Assembly: GCA_039621445.1 (NCBI GenBank)
Contig: CP154957.1
Location: 32,754,399 to 32,818,398 of the forward strand
Length of the DNA: 64,000 bases
Direction of reading: 5' to 3'
DNA from: Euglena gracilis
Taxonomy: Eukaryota > Euglenida > Euglenophyceae > Euglenales
The stretch's first letter is position 1. Each line of letters opens with the position of its first letter. The notes under the pieces were generated by a model. The model did no database searches and was not told where the DNA came from. It worked only from the letters and a program-made list of their open reading frames with translations. The translations under genes were made by a program, and so were the position numbers. Below are positions 21,347-31,779 of the stretch, piece after piece.

Positions 21347-21844
21347 ATGGCTAAACGCACGGCAAACTTTGTGAATGGTCTTTTGCCACCTCCCCCTAGG
21401 ACGGAACTGTTCCTGGCTGCTCTTGCGGTATACCAGCAAGATGCCAAGAAGCCGAAGGTTGACCCCCTTCATGGCACCTTGCTGGCACAGGGCAATACAA
21501 AGAAAAAGTCCGGCACCCTGGGTGCAGAGCTTGCTGCTGTTGCCAACTGTTTGGAGTTCGCCAAACTGTGTCAACATCGGCAAGCCTGTTATCCTGAGCT
21601 GGATGCTTTCTTTGTTGCCTGGACGGGATGGGAGCTGGAACCCAGCCTGTTGTTCGATGAGGCGAGCGTCATTGAACAATGTGTGGCTCAACGTGAGCAG
21701 CAGTCGGGAACTTTGTTCGTTTCAGGGAATCGTTCGGCAACCTCTTTTCAGACATACGTGAATGCCGTCGCTCGGGCATTCCGCAAAACAACCACCGAGG
21801 GAGCAACGTTCCGCTCCTGCGGTCAGCTCTGTTGCCTCCTCTGA
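21347..21844 (+). CDS. DPLHG-family protein (unknown function)
   Basis: MAKRTANFVNGLLPPPPRTE starts at 21347, just after a C/T tract. Hallmarks shared with the 10220 gene: VDPLHGTLLA, KKKSGTLGAE, ELDAFFVAWTGWELEPSLLF, VIEQCVAQREQQ. This frame stops at 21842-21844, but a PHD finger follows in the next frame from about 21762. An intron or one-base shift probably joins them, giving a protein of some 230 residues with a C-terminal PHD finger. No nuclease or DDE motif is visible, so whether it is a transposase or an accessory DNA-binding protein is open. Confidence 0.65.
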   Translation: MAKRTANFVNGLLPPPPRTELFLAALAVYQQDAKKPKVDPLHGTLLAQGNTKKKSGTLGAELAAVANCLEFAKLCQHRQACYPELDAFFVAWTGWELEPSLLFDEASVIEQCVAQREQQSGTLFVSGNRSATSFQTYVNAVARAFRKTTTEGATFRSCGQLCCLL

Positions 21845-22058
21845 CCAACCCCCTGTGCCCCGTGCTGTGTCCCGACTGCCTATGAAACAGGAGAAATGCG
21901 GTTTTTGTGGTGTTGCCATTCCGAAAAATCCAAATTGTGTGGAGCTGAACAAGGTTGTCTGTGACGCCTGCGGTTTGGCATATCATTTTCATTGCCAAGA
22001 TTTGCGGCGGCCACCAAAGTATGGCTCTTTTTTGTGTAAAGCCTGTCGTGTGCCGTGA
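21762..22058 (+). CDS. PHD finger, C-terminal part of the DPLHG protein
   Basis: The frame reads through a Ser/Pro/Ala linker into KCGFCGVAIPKNPNC, VVCDACGLAYHFHC and KYGSFLCKAC, ending VP-stop at 22056-22058. Spacing C-x2-C ... C-x2-C-x4-H-x2-C ... C-x2-C is a C4HC3 PHD finger, a module that reads histone tails. Same domain, frameshifted, in the 7.8-9.3 kb unit. The frame overlaps 21347-21844 by 83 bases; the switch point is not resolved. Confidence 0.75.
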   Translation: MPSLGHSAKQPPREQRSAPAVSSVASSDQPPVPRAVSRLPMKQEKCGFCGVAIPKNPNCVELNKVVCDACGLAYHFHCQDLRRPPKYGSFLCKACRVP

Positions 22059-22619
22059 TTTTCGTCCCTTCCCTGTCCTTGTGCCAAGGCAACCAAGCCT
22101 TCTTGTTGTCGTGTTGTAGAGTGCCCCCGACCCGCCTCACCTGTTGAGGACCACCCGGCCTCTCAACCGCACTCCGATTTTTCATGACAGCGTTGTTTGC
22201 TTTTTACTCAGGGTTGCCACAAATGCCCTCATTGAAAACGTGTCATTGCCACAAATGCCGTCACTGAAAACGTGTCCTTGCCACAGATGCCGTCACTGAA
22301 AACGTGTCATTGCCACAAATGCCGTCACTGAAAACGTGTCATTGCCACAAATGCCGTCATTGAAAACGTGTTCATGACCACGAATTTCAGGGCAGGCATT
22401 TGGCGGGCTGAACACGTTTTTAACAAGAAAATTGATGAAAAGTTACCAAAATTTTGATTTTGCACATTTTTCCAAAGTTCACAGTGTTTTGAAGCATTTG
22501 GACCCATTTCGAGTTTCCCTGATCGTAAAAATTTCCCTTCAGTTCTACCTTATGCTTCCAGGGGTCCGAAAATTCCCCCCCTGAAAAAGCCCGGTCCACC
22601 CCCAAAAAAAGTCAACAAA

Positions 22620-23770
22620 GGAGCCCAGTACACGGGGGGGGGGGGTTGGGACCCCCCCTGTTCACTTTCGGGGGTTCACAGGGGGGGAGGGGGGCCCCGA
22701 GCGGATTTCCGGTGGTCGCCGTCGTGGTGGTCGGGCCGACCAATGGTGGTCGGGCCGGGCTCTGTGCGGATTTCCGGAGGTGGTCGCTGTGGAGGTCGGC
22801 CCGACCATGGTCGGCCCGACCTGTGGAGGTGGTCGACCGACCTGTGGAGGTCGGGCCGACCACCATTTTTTTGCACTACCCCCCCCCTTTTTTGCATTTT
22901 TAAGCCCCCCCCCCCTGGTCGGTGGGTGGTCGGTGGGCATAAAAATGGTCTGTGGCGGCCCCAAATCACCCGGAAATGCACTTATGGCCAGTTCTCCCCC
23001 CCCCCCAGGACCATGTCCTGGGGGGGTCCTGGGGGCGGTCCTGGGGGGGTCCTTCGGAGGGTGCTGGGGGGGTCCTGGGCGGGTGCTGTGGGGGGTCCTT
23101 GGTGGGTCCCGCATTTTTTGGCAGAAATTTTGCAGCACAAGTTCAGGTTATTCTAAAGTGGGTACCGCCCCCCAGTGGGTCCTGGGGGGGTCCTAGGGGG
23201 GAAACTGGCCATGACTCTCACGAGAGGCAGAAAACTCCCCCCTCCTCCCCATCCTAAGTTTTCTTTCAGGGGGGGGTTTAAAAGTCGGCAGTTGACTCAG
23301 AAGCACAGAGTGGGTGGTTCGCGGTAGTTCGCCGACTAGTCGGCCAAATGGCCCCCCCCCCCCCCCCCGTGCCTCACCGACTAGCTGCCGACTAGGCCAA
23401 CCGACCAATTGGCGTCGTCGGTCGGCCAACCAATTGGCCAGTCAGCCGACTAGTCGGCCGACTAGCCAGCCCCCCCTTCCAGCCTGCCACCAAATAGTTG
23501 AAGGGTCAATCGACCAGCTGAAGGGTCGGTGACTGATGCGTGAAAAAGTGGTGCCTGCAGGGGACCAGCTACCCCAAAGAGGCGCCCAACTAGGGTTAAT
23601 ACACATTGGGGGACCCGAGCGAGGCGCCGAAGGCGCCTCGCTCGGATCCCCCAATGTTTTTATCCCTAATTGGGCGCCTCTTTGGGTTCGCTGGGTCCCC
23701 CGCAGACACCAATTTAACGACGTTGAGGGGATGGGGTGGGACAGTTAGGGATGGAAACTTGACCCTAACC
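22620..23770. repeat. Dispersed block with GTCGGGCCGACC palindromes (copy 1)
   Basis: GGTCGGGCCGACC/ATGGTCGGCCC palindromes (22700-22865), C-runs, GGTGGGTCCTGGGGGG-type triplets, GTCGGCCGACTAGT palindromes (23325-23470) and a 200-bp foldback with GCGCCCAACTAGGGTTAA arms (23560-23700; centre GGCGCCGAAGGCGCC at 23623). The whole block recurs at 31.78-32.77 kb. Confidence 0.75.
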
Positions 23771-23789
23771 CTACTCCTTTATAATCGTG

Positions 23790-24485
23790 GACTGAGGCCC
23801 GACGCCTGCCCTGTATATCGTGGATTGGAACACGAAAAAGAGCATTGTTTCAGTCCACGAAATACAGGGCAGGCGTTGCCCACCCCCCCCCCCCCCCCCC
23901 GGCGCCTGCCCTGTATTTCGTGGACTGAGTCCACGAAATACAGGGCAGGCGCTGACCCCCCCTTGCGCCTTCACTTTATTTCATGGACTGAGTCCACGAA
24001 ATACAGGGCAGGCGCCTCGTGGACTGAAAATTTTGAATTTTTTTTGTAAAAAAATGCTCCTAATCCGATGCGTGAAGCCAGTCAACGATATACAGGGCAG
24101 GCGTCGGGCCTCTTAGTCCACGATTATAGAAAAAATTGTGGGTGTTACCCCTATACGGGCCGTATAACGGGTCATGGGCGCCTGCGGCGCCCATGACCCG
24201 TTATACGGCCCGTATACGGGTTACACCCACGATTTTTCTATAATAATCGTGGACCGAGGCCCGACGCCTGCCCTGTATATCGTGGATTGGAACACGAAAT
24301 ACAGTGCAGGCGTTGACCCACCCTGGCGCCTGCCCTGTATTTCGTGGACTCAGTCCACGAAATACAGGGCAGGCGCCGGGGGGGTCAACGCCTGCACTGT
24401 ATTTCGTGGACTGAGTCCACGAATATCAGTGCATGGTTTTTGTGGACTGGATTTTTTGACATATTACACCCACGATTTTTCTATA
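23790..24485. mobile_element. Palindrome/TIR miniature elements (family F)
   Basis: Several CCCGACGCCTGCCCTGTATW-TCGTGGA units and their inverses, in hairpin pairs, around a near-perfect palindrome 24143-24240 (CCGTATAACGGGTCATGGGC arms, centre GGCGCCTGCGGCGCC at 24177). Terminal core and palindrome resemble element B. No ORF with family residues. Confidence 0.65.
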
Positions 24486-24489
24486 AAAT

Positions 24490-25775
24490 AACGTCATCAA
24501 CTTTTCAAGTTCTGAATTGCAGCGGCCTTCGGCAGGTGCGGGGGCTTCGTCGAGGAGGGCTTCGGGGCGGATGGCGGTGGACTGGGGGGGGGGGGTAGTC
24601 GGTCGACTAATGGTCGGTAGCTAGTTGGCGAGAGGGGTGGGGGGGGGGGGGAGGGGTGGGGGGGGGTGGGGGGGTTGGCCGACTGGTTGGTCAGAATTGC
24701 AGCAGCCTTCGGCTGTTGCGGTGGCCCTTGGCCGACTAATGGTCGGTAGCTAGTTGGCGAGACGGGGTAGGTAGGGTATTTGGTAGTCTGACTACCCACT
24801 CTAATGTACTAACGGGTCAGTACCGCCGACATTTAAGTCCCCCTGAAGAAAATCCCATGCAAACAGGTCGGTGGCTGGTCGGTGGTCATAAACATCGTCT
24901 GTGGCGGGCCCAAATCACCCGGAAATGGTCCGGATGGGTCCAAATAAGTGTCTTACACCAACATAAACACCCCCAGATGGAAATCTTTGGACGGTGGGGG
25001 GTCGGTGGACCCTTGATGGGCCCGGAGGGGTAAAAAAACAATGATGAAACAGGGATTACATGAAAATCCTTTAGAAATGCAAGCATTCTGCATCACGAGA
25101 GGCAGGAAACTCCTCCCTCCACCCCCATCCGAACGTCAAATAACAAAATCCCTTCTGAGTTGGCAACATACTCGGGGGATGAGTTGTTTTTGTGGCTCAC
25201 TTTTTTCATAGGCGGGGGGGGCTCCGCCCCCCCCGCACCCCCCCCCCTCAAATAACAAAATCCCCTCTATGTTGGCAACGTACTTGAAGGGCTAAATCCT
25301 TTTTGTGCAAAATTTTGCCATTATATTGAAAATCCGATGGGGAGAGGTGTTCTTTTGCCAAAAGTGGCCCAAAATGGGCATTTCCCCCCCAAGTTTTTGC
25401 ATATTCACCCCCGATTGGGGGGTTCTGGAGCCATTTAAGTGGGTTTTGACTGGTTTTGGGGTGATTTGGACAAAAAAAAATTTCAGGGGGGGGCTTAAAT
25501 TTCCAGAAAGGGGGGGGGGTAGTGCAAAAAAATGGAGGTCGGGCCGACCAGGTCGGCCCGACCTCCACAGGTCGATAAGGTCGGGCCGACCATTGGTCGG
25601 GCCGACCATGGTCGGGCCGACCTCCTGGTCGGGCCGACCAGGTCGGCCCGACCTCCACAGCGACCACCTCCGGAAATCCGCTCGGGGCCGTCGGGCCGAC
25701 CATGGTCGGCCCGACCTGTGGTGGTCGGGCCGACCTGGTTCGCCTGACCACCATTTTTTTGCATTTTTTTGTTAT
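24490..25775. repeat. Dispersed block (part 2, copy 1)
   Basis: Contains GGTCGGTAGCTAGTTGGCGA, a segment conserved at 33.1-33.8 and 43.1-43.75 kb (CATCACGAGAGGCAGGAAAC) and GTCGGGCCGACC palindromes 25535-25740. An intact TA at 24945-24946 is the empty site corresponding to the MITE at 43469. No gene. Confidence 0.7.
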
Positions 25776-25779
25776 TTGA

Positions 25780-26290
25780 GGTTCAGATGGAGGTGGAGGG
25801 AGGAGTTTCCTGCCTCTCGTGATGCAAAATGCTTGCATGTCTAAAGGATTTTCATGTAGTCCCTGTTTCATCATTGGTTTTTTACCCCTCCGGACCCCCA
25901 TCAAGGGCCCACCGACCCCACCACTTTTCTTTACTGCTTCTCCCTGCCAGTCGACCTAGGGCACCGAAGGCGCCCTGCAAAAGAATTTGCTGATGGCGTT
26001 TTCCTGTGTCCAAAAAGAATTTATGAGGTTATTTGAAGGAGTAGGGTTAGGGTTACGATTCTTATCCAAACAGCAGAACATTTCCCGCTCAACGTTGTTA
26101 GATTGGTCTCTACAAGGTACCCAGCGAACCCAAAGAGGCGCCCAACTAGGGTTAAAAACATGGGGGGACCCGAGCGAGGCGCCGAAGGCGCCGAGCGAGG
26201 GTCCCCCCATGTGTATTAACCCAAGTTGGGCGGCTCTTTGGGGTAGCTGGTACCTTGTAGGGCCCAATTTATCACGTTTCTGAACAGCCG
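25780..26290. repeat. Foldback with CCCAACTAGGGTTAA arms
   Basis: Palindromic stretch 26100-26260 (centre GGCGCCGAAGGCGCC at 26178) related to 23560-23700 and 32545-32700. Confidence 0.65.
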
Positions 26291-26296
26291 GCTATA

Positions 26297-26473
26297 CCAG
26301 CCCCCCCCTTTATTGTCCCACCGACCTGCCCCCGGGAGGCCCGACCGGACAATAAAGGGGGGGGACAATAAAGGGGTACCAAAGGAATTTCATTGGCCGG
26401 GCCAAAAAAAACTCCCCGTCGGCCGGGGCCCAGGGACAATAAAGGGGGGGGGACAATAAAGGGGGGGGGGTGG
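26297..26473. mobile_element. TA-flanked C/G hairpin (TTTATTGTCCC arms)
   Basis: TA 26295-26296 and 26474-26475; CCAGCCCCCCC ... GGGGGGTGG. Inner GGTACCAAAGGAATTTCATT is the inverse of that in 7347-7525. Confidence 0.7.
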
Positions 26474-26570
26474 TATTAGGGTTAGGGTTTGGATTAGGGT
26501 TAGGTATAGGGTTAGGGTTAGGTATACGGTTAGGGTGAGGGTTAGGTATAGGGTTTTGGTATAGGGATTT
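26474..26570. repeat. TTAGGG-like interstitial repeat
   Basis: TTAGGGTTAGGGTTTGGATTAGGGTTAGGTATAGGG-type degenerate telomere-like units, starting directly at the MITE end. Shorter GGGTTAGGG words are near 26042. Interstitial, not a chromosome end. Confidence 0.7.
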
Positions 26571-26689
26571 TGGGGGCTAGGCAGTCAAGTTCGGGTCCCA
26601 AGAACCCCCCCCTTGTCTGGTTAAGTTCGGACCACGACAGGGGGGGTCCCGCGGGACCCCCCCCCCCCCGGTGCCTGGGCTCCTTTGTT

Positions 26690-27275
26690 ATTTGAGGGGG
26701 GTGCGGGGGGTGACCATGTGACTTACAAAAGCGACTCAGCTCTGTTTTCCCCGAGGGGGGGGGGGGGCTTAAATCTCCAGAAGGGGGGGGGGTAGTGCAA
26801 AAAAATGGTGGTCAGCTTCCGACCACCACAGGTCGGGCCGACCATGGTCGGCCCGACCACCATTGGTCCCGACCATGGTCGGCCCGACCACCACGACGGT
26901 GACCACGGGAAATCCGCACGGAGCCGGGAGGGGGGGTCCTCGCCGAAGGCGCCGAATTTTTTTTGAAAAAAGCCCTTTTCGGTGTTCGCCCGTCGTTCTG
27001 GTTTTCGGGTTTTTTCCGAAGTGAACAAGTACATCTAGGTACACGGGGGGGGTACATCTAGGTACACACCATTTACCCCCCTCCCCCCCCCCCTAGCCGG
27101 ACCCCCTCGCCACGCCACCGGGGATTTTCGCGATTTTTTGAAGGAAAATTTTGTTGGAAACCATGGTACACCCCTCCCCCCCTCTGGTCGCCGACCCCCT
27201 CGCCACGCCATTTACCCCCCTCCCCCCCCCTATTCGGACCCCATCGCCACGGCGTACCAACCCCCCCTTTATTTG
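26690..27275. repeat. GTCGGGCCGACC palindromes and C/G hairpin
   Basis: 26810-26900 palindromes of the dispersed block; 27065-27265 the inverse of the GGCGAGGGGGTCCG hairpin. No gene. Confidence 0.6.
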
Positions 27276-27307
27276 GGCCTCACCTCCGGTTCAGGGTCTT
27301 TTCCCCG

Positions 27308-27318
27308 GTTTGTTTGTT

Positions 27319-27383
<65 letters not shown>
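27308..27383. repeat. (GTTT)n/(TG)n microsatellite
   Basis: Short GTTT run then about 28 TG units, ending at TGCG. Confidence 0.95.
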
Positions 27384-27385
<2 letters not shown>

Positions 27386-27504
27386 TCAATGACTTGGTTC
27401 TCTGTGAGACGGACGGGGCTTAAGCTCCCAGAGGTCCGAAAATCCCCCCCATTGAAATCGTCCCGAAAAATGCGGCTCTAGGGGGGGGAGTTTTCAGCCA
27501 CTTA

Positions 27505-27583
27505 CCATGCCCCCCACCCCCATATAAGACCCCCTCCCTGGGATTTTGGCTCCCGAGGGGGGTCTTATATGGGAGGGGCATGG
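27505..27583. mobile_element. TA-flanked hairpin MITE, 79 bp
   Basis: TA 27503-27504 and 27584-27585; CCATGCCCCC ... GGGGCATGG; TATAAGACCCCC arms shared with 19095-19226. Confidence 0.8.
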
Positions 27584-28057
27584 TACAGTAGGAGACCTGG
27601 GGGTGACCGGCGGCCGCTGCGTCGCCTTCGGAAGGCGCCGCGGTCCCCGCCTCAAGGCTCCCCTAACACTTGGCCCAAACACAGTTCTTGATATAAAAAA
27701 ATAAAACAAAACAGAAAAGCCAACCGCTTCATCCGGGGGATTTACTCATGGTGTCCACCGGCGGAAGCCTTGCCTGCACTTTTTCCCTCCTGGGCGCAGG
27801 CCGAAATCCGACGGAGGTAAATGCCTGACTGGGCAGGCACCACAAGGCACTCCGGACCCCCCCCCCCCGGGTTGGTAAAAAACAACAAACAACAAGGTGG
27901 TCGGGCCGACTACCATGCCCCCCCCCTTACTGTTCCCGTCCCGTGGCCCCCTTTTGGGTCCATGGGAACAGTAAGGGGGGGGAACAGTAAGGGGGGGGGG
28001 ACGATCTCCCCCCCCCCCTTACTGTTCCCATGGGCCATGAACCAACCAACCAAGTTA

Positions 28058-28273
28058 CCCTCACCCCCCCCCCTCAAAGTGGCCACTCTCCAGGCACCGT
28101 GGGACCCCAAAATGGCCACTCTGGCAGGGGGGACACTTTGGGGGGGGTCAAGTTTTGGCCTCCGGCGCCTTTGGCGCCAAAGGAAAATGGCCACTTTGGG
28201 GGGGGTAACCTGAAATTTGCCAAAAATTTTGGCCACTTTGGGGGGAGGGACACTTTGAGGGGGGGGTGAGGGG
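28058..28273. mobile_element. Family-K hairpin nested in H
   Basis: CCCTCACCCCCCCCCTCAAA ... CTTTGAGGGGGGGGTGAGGG; centre GGCGCCTTTGGCGCC at 28164. Left TA 28056-28057; the right TA is lost. Confidence 0.65.
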
Positions 28274-28448
28274 AGACCCAAAAGGCCACCTAAAATGCCA
28301 AAATGAAGCTTTTTTGGGTTTACATGCTTGAAAATTGCACCTCCGCAACATCCATTTTGGCATTAGGTTGGATTTTGGTGGGATGGAAAGCACCTAAAAC
28401 CGACCAAAAAAATCCCCTTTTTTGCCTTGTGTTCCAAGAATCCTTTAC

Positions 28449-30571
28449 TATACAAAAATCGACCGACACTAACAGATTCAGCAGGGGCGCCGGGCGGCTC
28501 GCTTCGCTCGCTCGCGCCCGGCGCCCCTGCTGAATCTGTTAGTGTCGGTCGATTTTTCTAAAACCTATTTTGTCTGGGCCCGACGCCTGTCTTGATATTC
28601 ATTCGACCGAACCGCCTGGACGGAAATATGGTCAAAAAAGTGGTTTTTGGCCCATTAACGGGCGCCTGAATGGAAATCGACTTTCATAAACGGGCGCCTG
28701 AATGGAAATCGACTTTCATAAACGGGCGCCTGAATGGAAATCGACTGTCATAAACGGGCGCCTGAATGGAAATCGACTTACATAAACGGTTTCCGATGTC
28801 TTGGAAATTGTCTCTTTTTTTCGGAATGCTTTTTTCTTTTTTTCAATCTCTATATCAAGAACTCTGACCTGAGTCTGCGTTTCGAAACGCAGACTCTACT
28901 ACAAAAAAGAGGTGTCGGACGCCGGTTCTGTCCAAAGCCCGGCGTTCCAAACGCCGGTTCCGTCCGAAGGACGGAACCGGCGTTTGGAACGCCGGGCTTT
29001 GGACAGAACCGGCGTCCGACACCTCTTGTTTAAGCCGGCGTTTTAGAGACGCCGGGCTCAGGACAGAACCGGCGTCCCCAACCTTCGGCCAAAGGACACT
29101 CCCAGGACCAATCTCCGACCACTGATCTGCAATGTCACACCACTTTGCACTTCACCAAATTCCGGCGATCGCGAGGGTATTTCTGGCTGTGTCAATCGTC
29201 CAGGTATAAAATCACCCCTCGATCGAAAGCTCTTTTCATCAGACGACTGGCGATCGCCACCAAATTCAGCCACGTCGCCTGGAGCTCTTATTTTCTGTCA
29301 GTGGGGAATCCTAATTTCACAACTCTGGTGCCCCCCCAAGGCCCTCAGGTCGTTGATTCGAAGAGGAAAAACGTTTCTGTAAGGTTTATTAAGCATCTTA
29401 AACCAAAAATCACTGAAAATTGCGACAAATTTCGACTCAGATTCTGGCCGATCCGACGATCGCGAGCGTATCTCGGGCTGCGTGCAACGTTAGGGTACCA
29501 AGTTACCCCTCGATCGAAAGCTCTTTTCAACAGACGACCAGCGGTGCTCATCAGATCTTTCCACGCTGCACGGTACTCTATTTCCAAATCTGGGCCAATT
29601 TTCACCAAATTTGGATATCCACCCTAGTGGTCCCCAGATGGCAAAATTCATTGTCCTTGATGGTTGAAACACTCATACCAGCACCTTAGGGCCACTTTTG
29701 GGCACTTTTGGTGACATTTTTAGGAATGAAAATCGGACGCCGGGCTTTGGACAAAGCCGGCGTTCCTAACGCCGGGCTTTAGGACAGAACCGGCGTCCGG
29801 AAGCCCGTGGGGGGGGACGCCGGTTCTGTCCTGAGCCCGGCGTCTCAAACGCCGGCTTAGGCCGAATAACAGACTCAGCGTTTCGAAACAGAGACTCAGG
29901 CCAGAGTCTGCGTTTTATTACAAACACAGATTTTGAACAAAGCCATGAACACAGCCTTTTGCTATGAACACAGCCTTGGCCCGAAATCCGATGATGTCAA
30001 TATAATTGCAATACAGGCGTCGAGCCCAGAAAATAGGGTTGACATTGCCAAATAACTCCTCACCCGAAAGCTTTTCTTTTAGATGACCAGTGATGACAAC
30101 TGGTTCAGGACAAATATGCCGAATGCTATTTCTGAAGATCCAGAAAATAATAATCTTAAGTACCGTCCTTCCGTCTGTTCCATCCAAAGTTCAGCCAGCT
30201 GTGATCACCTGGCCACAAAATTTGGTTTTTGTCTGATCCATAACTCCTCCACAACCCCATAGGACCAAACATGTCAAAAAAAATGGAAATACAAAATGTC
30301 CAAAAAATCACTAAAAATTCCCAATCTGACTAGCAACAGATTTCAATGGAATGGAAATCGACTTTCAATAAACGGGCGCCTGAATGGAAATCGACTGTCA
30401 TAAACGGGCGCCTGAATGGAAATCGACTTTCATAAACGGGCGCCTGAATGGAAATCGACTTTCATAAACGGGCGCCTGAATGGAAATCGACCGACATAAA
30501 CAATTTCAGCCTGAAATCGTTTAATGTCAGTAGAATTTCAAGACAGGCGTCGGGCCCAGAAAATAGGTTTT
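28449..30571. mobile_element. Palindrome/TIR/iteron element D (2.1 kb)
   Basis: Palindrome 28455-28560 (arms AAAAATCGACCGACACTAAC); left TIR 28561-28597 (AAACCTATTTT-TCTGGGCCC-GACGCCTGTCTTGA); four iterons CGGGCGCCTGAATGGAAATC from 28659 at exactly 32-bp steps; cargo; four more iterons 30373-30500, same orientation and step; right TIR 30532-30571. The homologous empty site is at about 31587 (CCTTTAC-AAAAAGTGC). No family protein is seen inside, so it looks non-autonomous. Confidence 0.75.
28875..29900. mobile_element. GCCGGTTCTGTCC palindrome element (family E) inside D
   Basis: Palindrome 28905-29028 with arms GTGTCGGACGCCGGTTCTGT and centre CCGTCC-GAA-GGACGG, then CCGGCGTTTTAGAGACGCCG at 29034; inverse copies at 29735-29865. 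Cargo contains two copies of the CCCCTCGATCGAAAGCTCTT module (29210, 29505). A lone E hairpin is at 41825-41905. Confidence 0.55.
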
Positions 30572-30672
30572 AAAAAGTGCTATGACACTGTAGTGTTCCC
30601 GTCCCCCCAATGGGAACAGTAAGGGGGGGGAACAGTAAATGGGGGGGCATGGTAGTCGGCCCGACCACCAAT

Positions 30673-30861
30673 GGAGGCTAGGCACAGGGGGGGGGGGGCT
30701 GAGGGGGGGGGGGGGCGAGCGGCCGCGCGGGGGGGGGGGTCCGAAACCGCCAGGTGAGTTTTATGCTAGGCAGAGTAGAGGGTGGGGCGGAGGGGAGCGG
30801 CCGCGAGGGGGGGGGGAGGGAGGCGGGGTCCCGGAACCCCCGAGCGGCGCGCCTAGCCTCC
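30673..30861. mobile_element. GGAGGCTAGGC MITE (family J), TSD AAT
   Basis: GGAGGCTAGGC ... GCCTAGCCTCC; AAT at 30670-30672 and 30862-30864. Confidence 0.8.
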
Positions 30862-30864
30862 AAT

Positions 30865-31270
30865 AATAAGTCCACCCCCCCTCTGAAGAAGTTTTTAAAC
30901 GGGGGGGGGGTGTGCCCCCCCTCTGAAGAAGTTTTTAAGCAGGGAGGGGGGGGGTTGCCCCCCCTGCGAGAGAGAGAGAGAGCCACAGGCCGACTAAGTT
31001 TTCACTCGATCGATTGGAGGTTGGGGGGTGCGGGGGGTAGCCCCTTGCCCATGTAAAAATGGCCCACGAAAAAGGATTCTGATATGCTCAAAACACCGGT
31101 TCGGGCAGTCGCCCGAACGGCGTTCTGAGCCACGGCTTCACGCCTGAATCGGCGACACAGTTGTTTAAACCTATTTTCTGGGCCCGACGCCTGTCTTGAA
31201 ATTCTGATGACATTAACGGATTTCAGCTGAAATTGTTTATGTCAATCGATTTCCATTCAGGCGCCCGTTT
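30865..31270. repeat. Repeat patchwork incl. solo end of element D
   Basis: CCCCCCTCTGAAGAAGTTTT twice (30887, 30917), an A-type CACCGGTTCGGGC/CGAACGGCG hairpin at 31095-31150, then a D terminal repeat with one iteron, 31168-31270. No gene. Confidence 0.55.
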
Positions 31271-31271
31271 G

Positions 31272-31667
31272 CCATGCCCCCCCCCCTTATTGTTCCCGTC
31301 CCATGGCCCCCTTTTGGGTCCATGGGAACAGTAAGGGGGGGGAACAGTAAGGGGGGGGAGGGACGAGCTCCCCCCCCTTACTGTTCCCATCGGCCATGAA
31401 GCCAACCCAAAAGGCCACCTAAAATGCCAAAATGAAGCTTTTTTGGTTTACATGCTTGAAAATTGCACCTCCACAACATCCATTTTGGCATTAGGTTGGA
31501 TTTTGGTGGGATGGAAAGCACCTAAAACCGACCAAAAAAATCTCTTTTTTTGCCTTTTTTGCCTTGTGTTCCAAGAATCCTTTACAAAAAGTGCTATGAC
31601 ACTGTAGTGTTCCCGTCCCCCCGATGGGAACAGTAAGGGGGGGGGACAGTAAAGGGGGGGGGCATGG
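31272..31667. mobile_element. Family-H MITE, uninterrupted copy
   Basis: CCATGCCCCCCCCCTTATTG ... GGGGGGGGCATGG; TA follows at 31668-31669, TG precedes. It contains CAAGAATCCTTTACAAAAAG, the empty site for element D. Copy 3 is at 50093-50452. Confidence 0.75.
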
Positions 31668-31779
31668 TAACGTGACCCCCCCCCCTAATCACCCACCCCT
31701 AATTGTCGCCCCCCCCCCCCTTGGGGGGCGACAATTAGGGGTGGGTACCCATGGACCCATGGACATGTAAGGGTGAATT

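Larger units (their letters stand above)
20925..22430. mobile_element. Palindrome/TIR/iteron element C with DPLHG-PHD gene
   Basis: Order: near-perfect palindrome 20925-21035 (centre GGGGCCCCCGAAGGGGGCCCC-like); left inverted arm 21041-21092 (AAAAACGTGTTCAGAGCCCG, then GCCTGCCCTGAAATTCGTGG); direct iterons ACTGAAAACGTGTC at 21181-21290 spaced exactly 32 bp; a 29-base T run; the coding frames; iterons again 22230-22370 at 32 bp; right inverted arm 22371-22423. A derivative lacking the genes lies at 41088-41460. This architecture is what I would call the defining one for the class. Confidence 0.75.
27913..30652. mobile_element. Family-H MITE split by nested insertions
   Basis: Left end CCATGCCCCCCCCCTTACTG at 27913 (TA 27911-27912), right end GGGGGGGCATGG at 30652 (TA 30653-30654). 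The outer flanks are GGTCGGGCCGAC and GTCGGCCCGACC, so the empty site was one palindrome with TA at its centre. An unsplit copy (31272-31667) shows two inserts here: a family-K hairpin (28058-28273) and element D (28449-30571). Confidence 0.75.

Noticed and set aside
26474-26570. Telomere
   Set aside because: Units are degenerate, short and internal, starting at a MITE end.
28659-30500. CRISPR-like array of 32-bp repeats
   Set aside because: Units are contiguous with no unique spacers and occur as matching sets at both ends of a TIR element in eukaryotic DNA.
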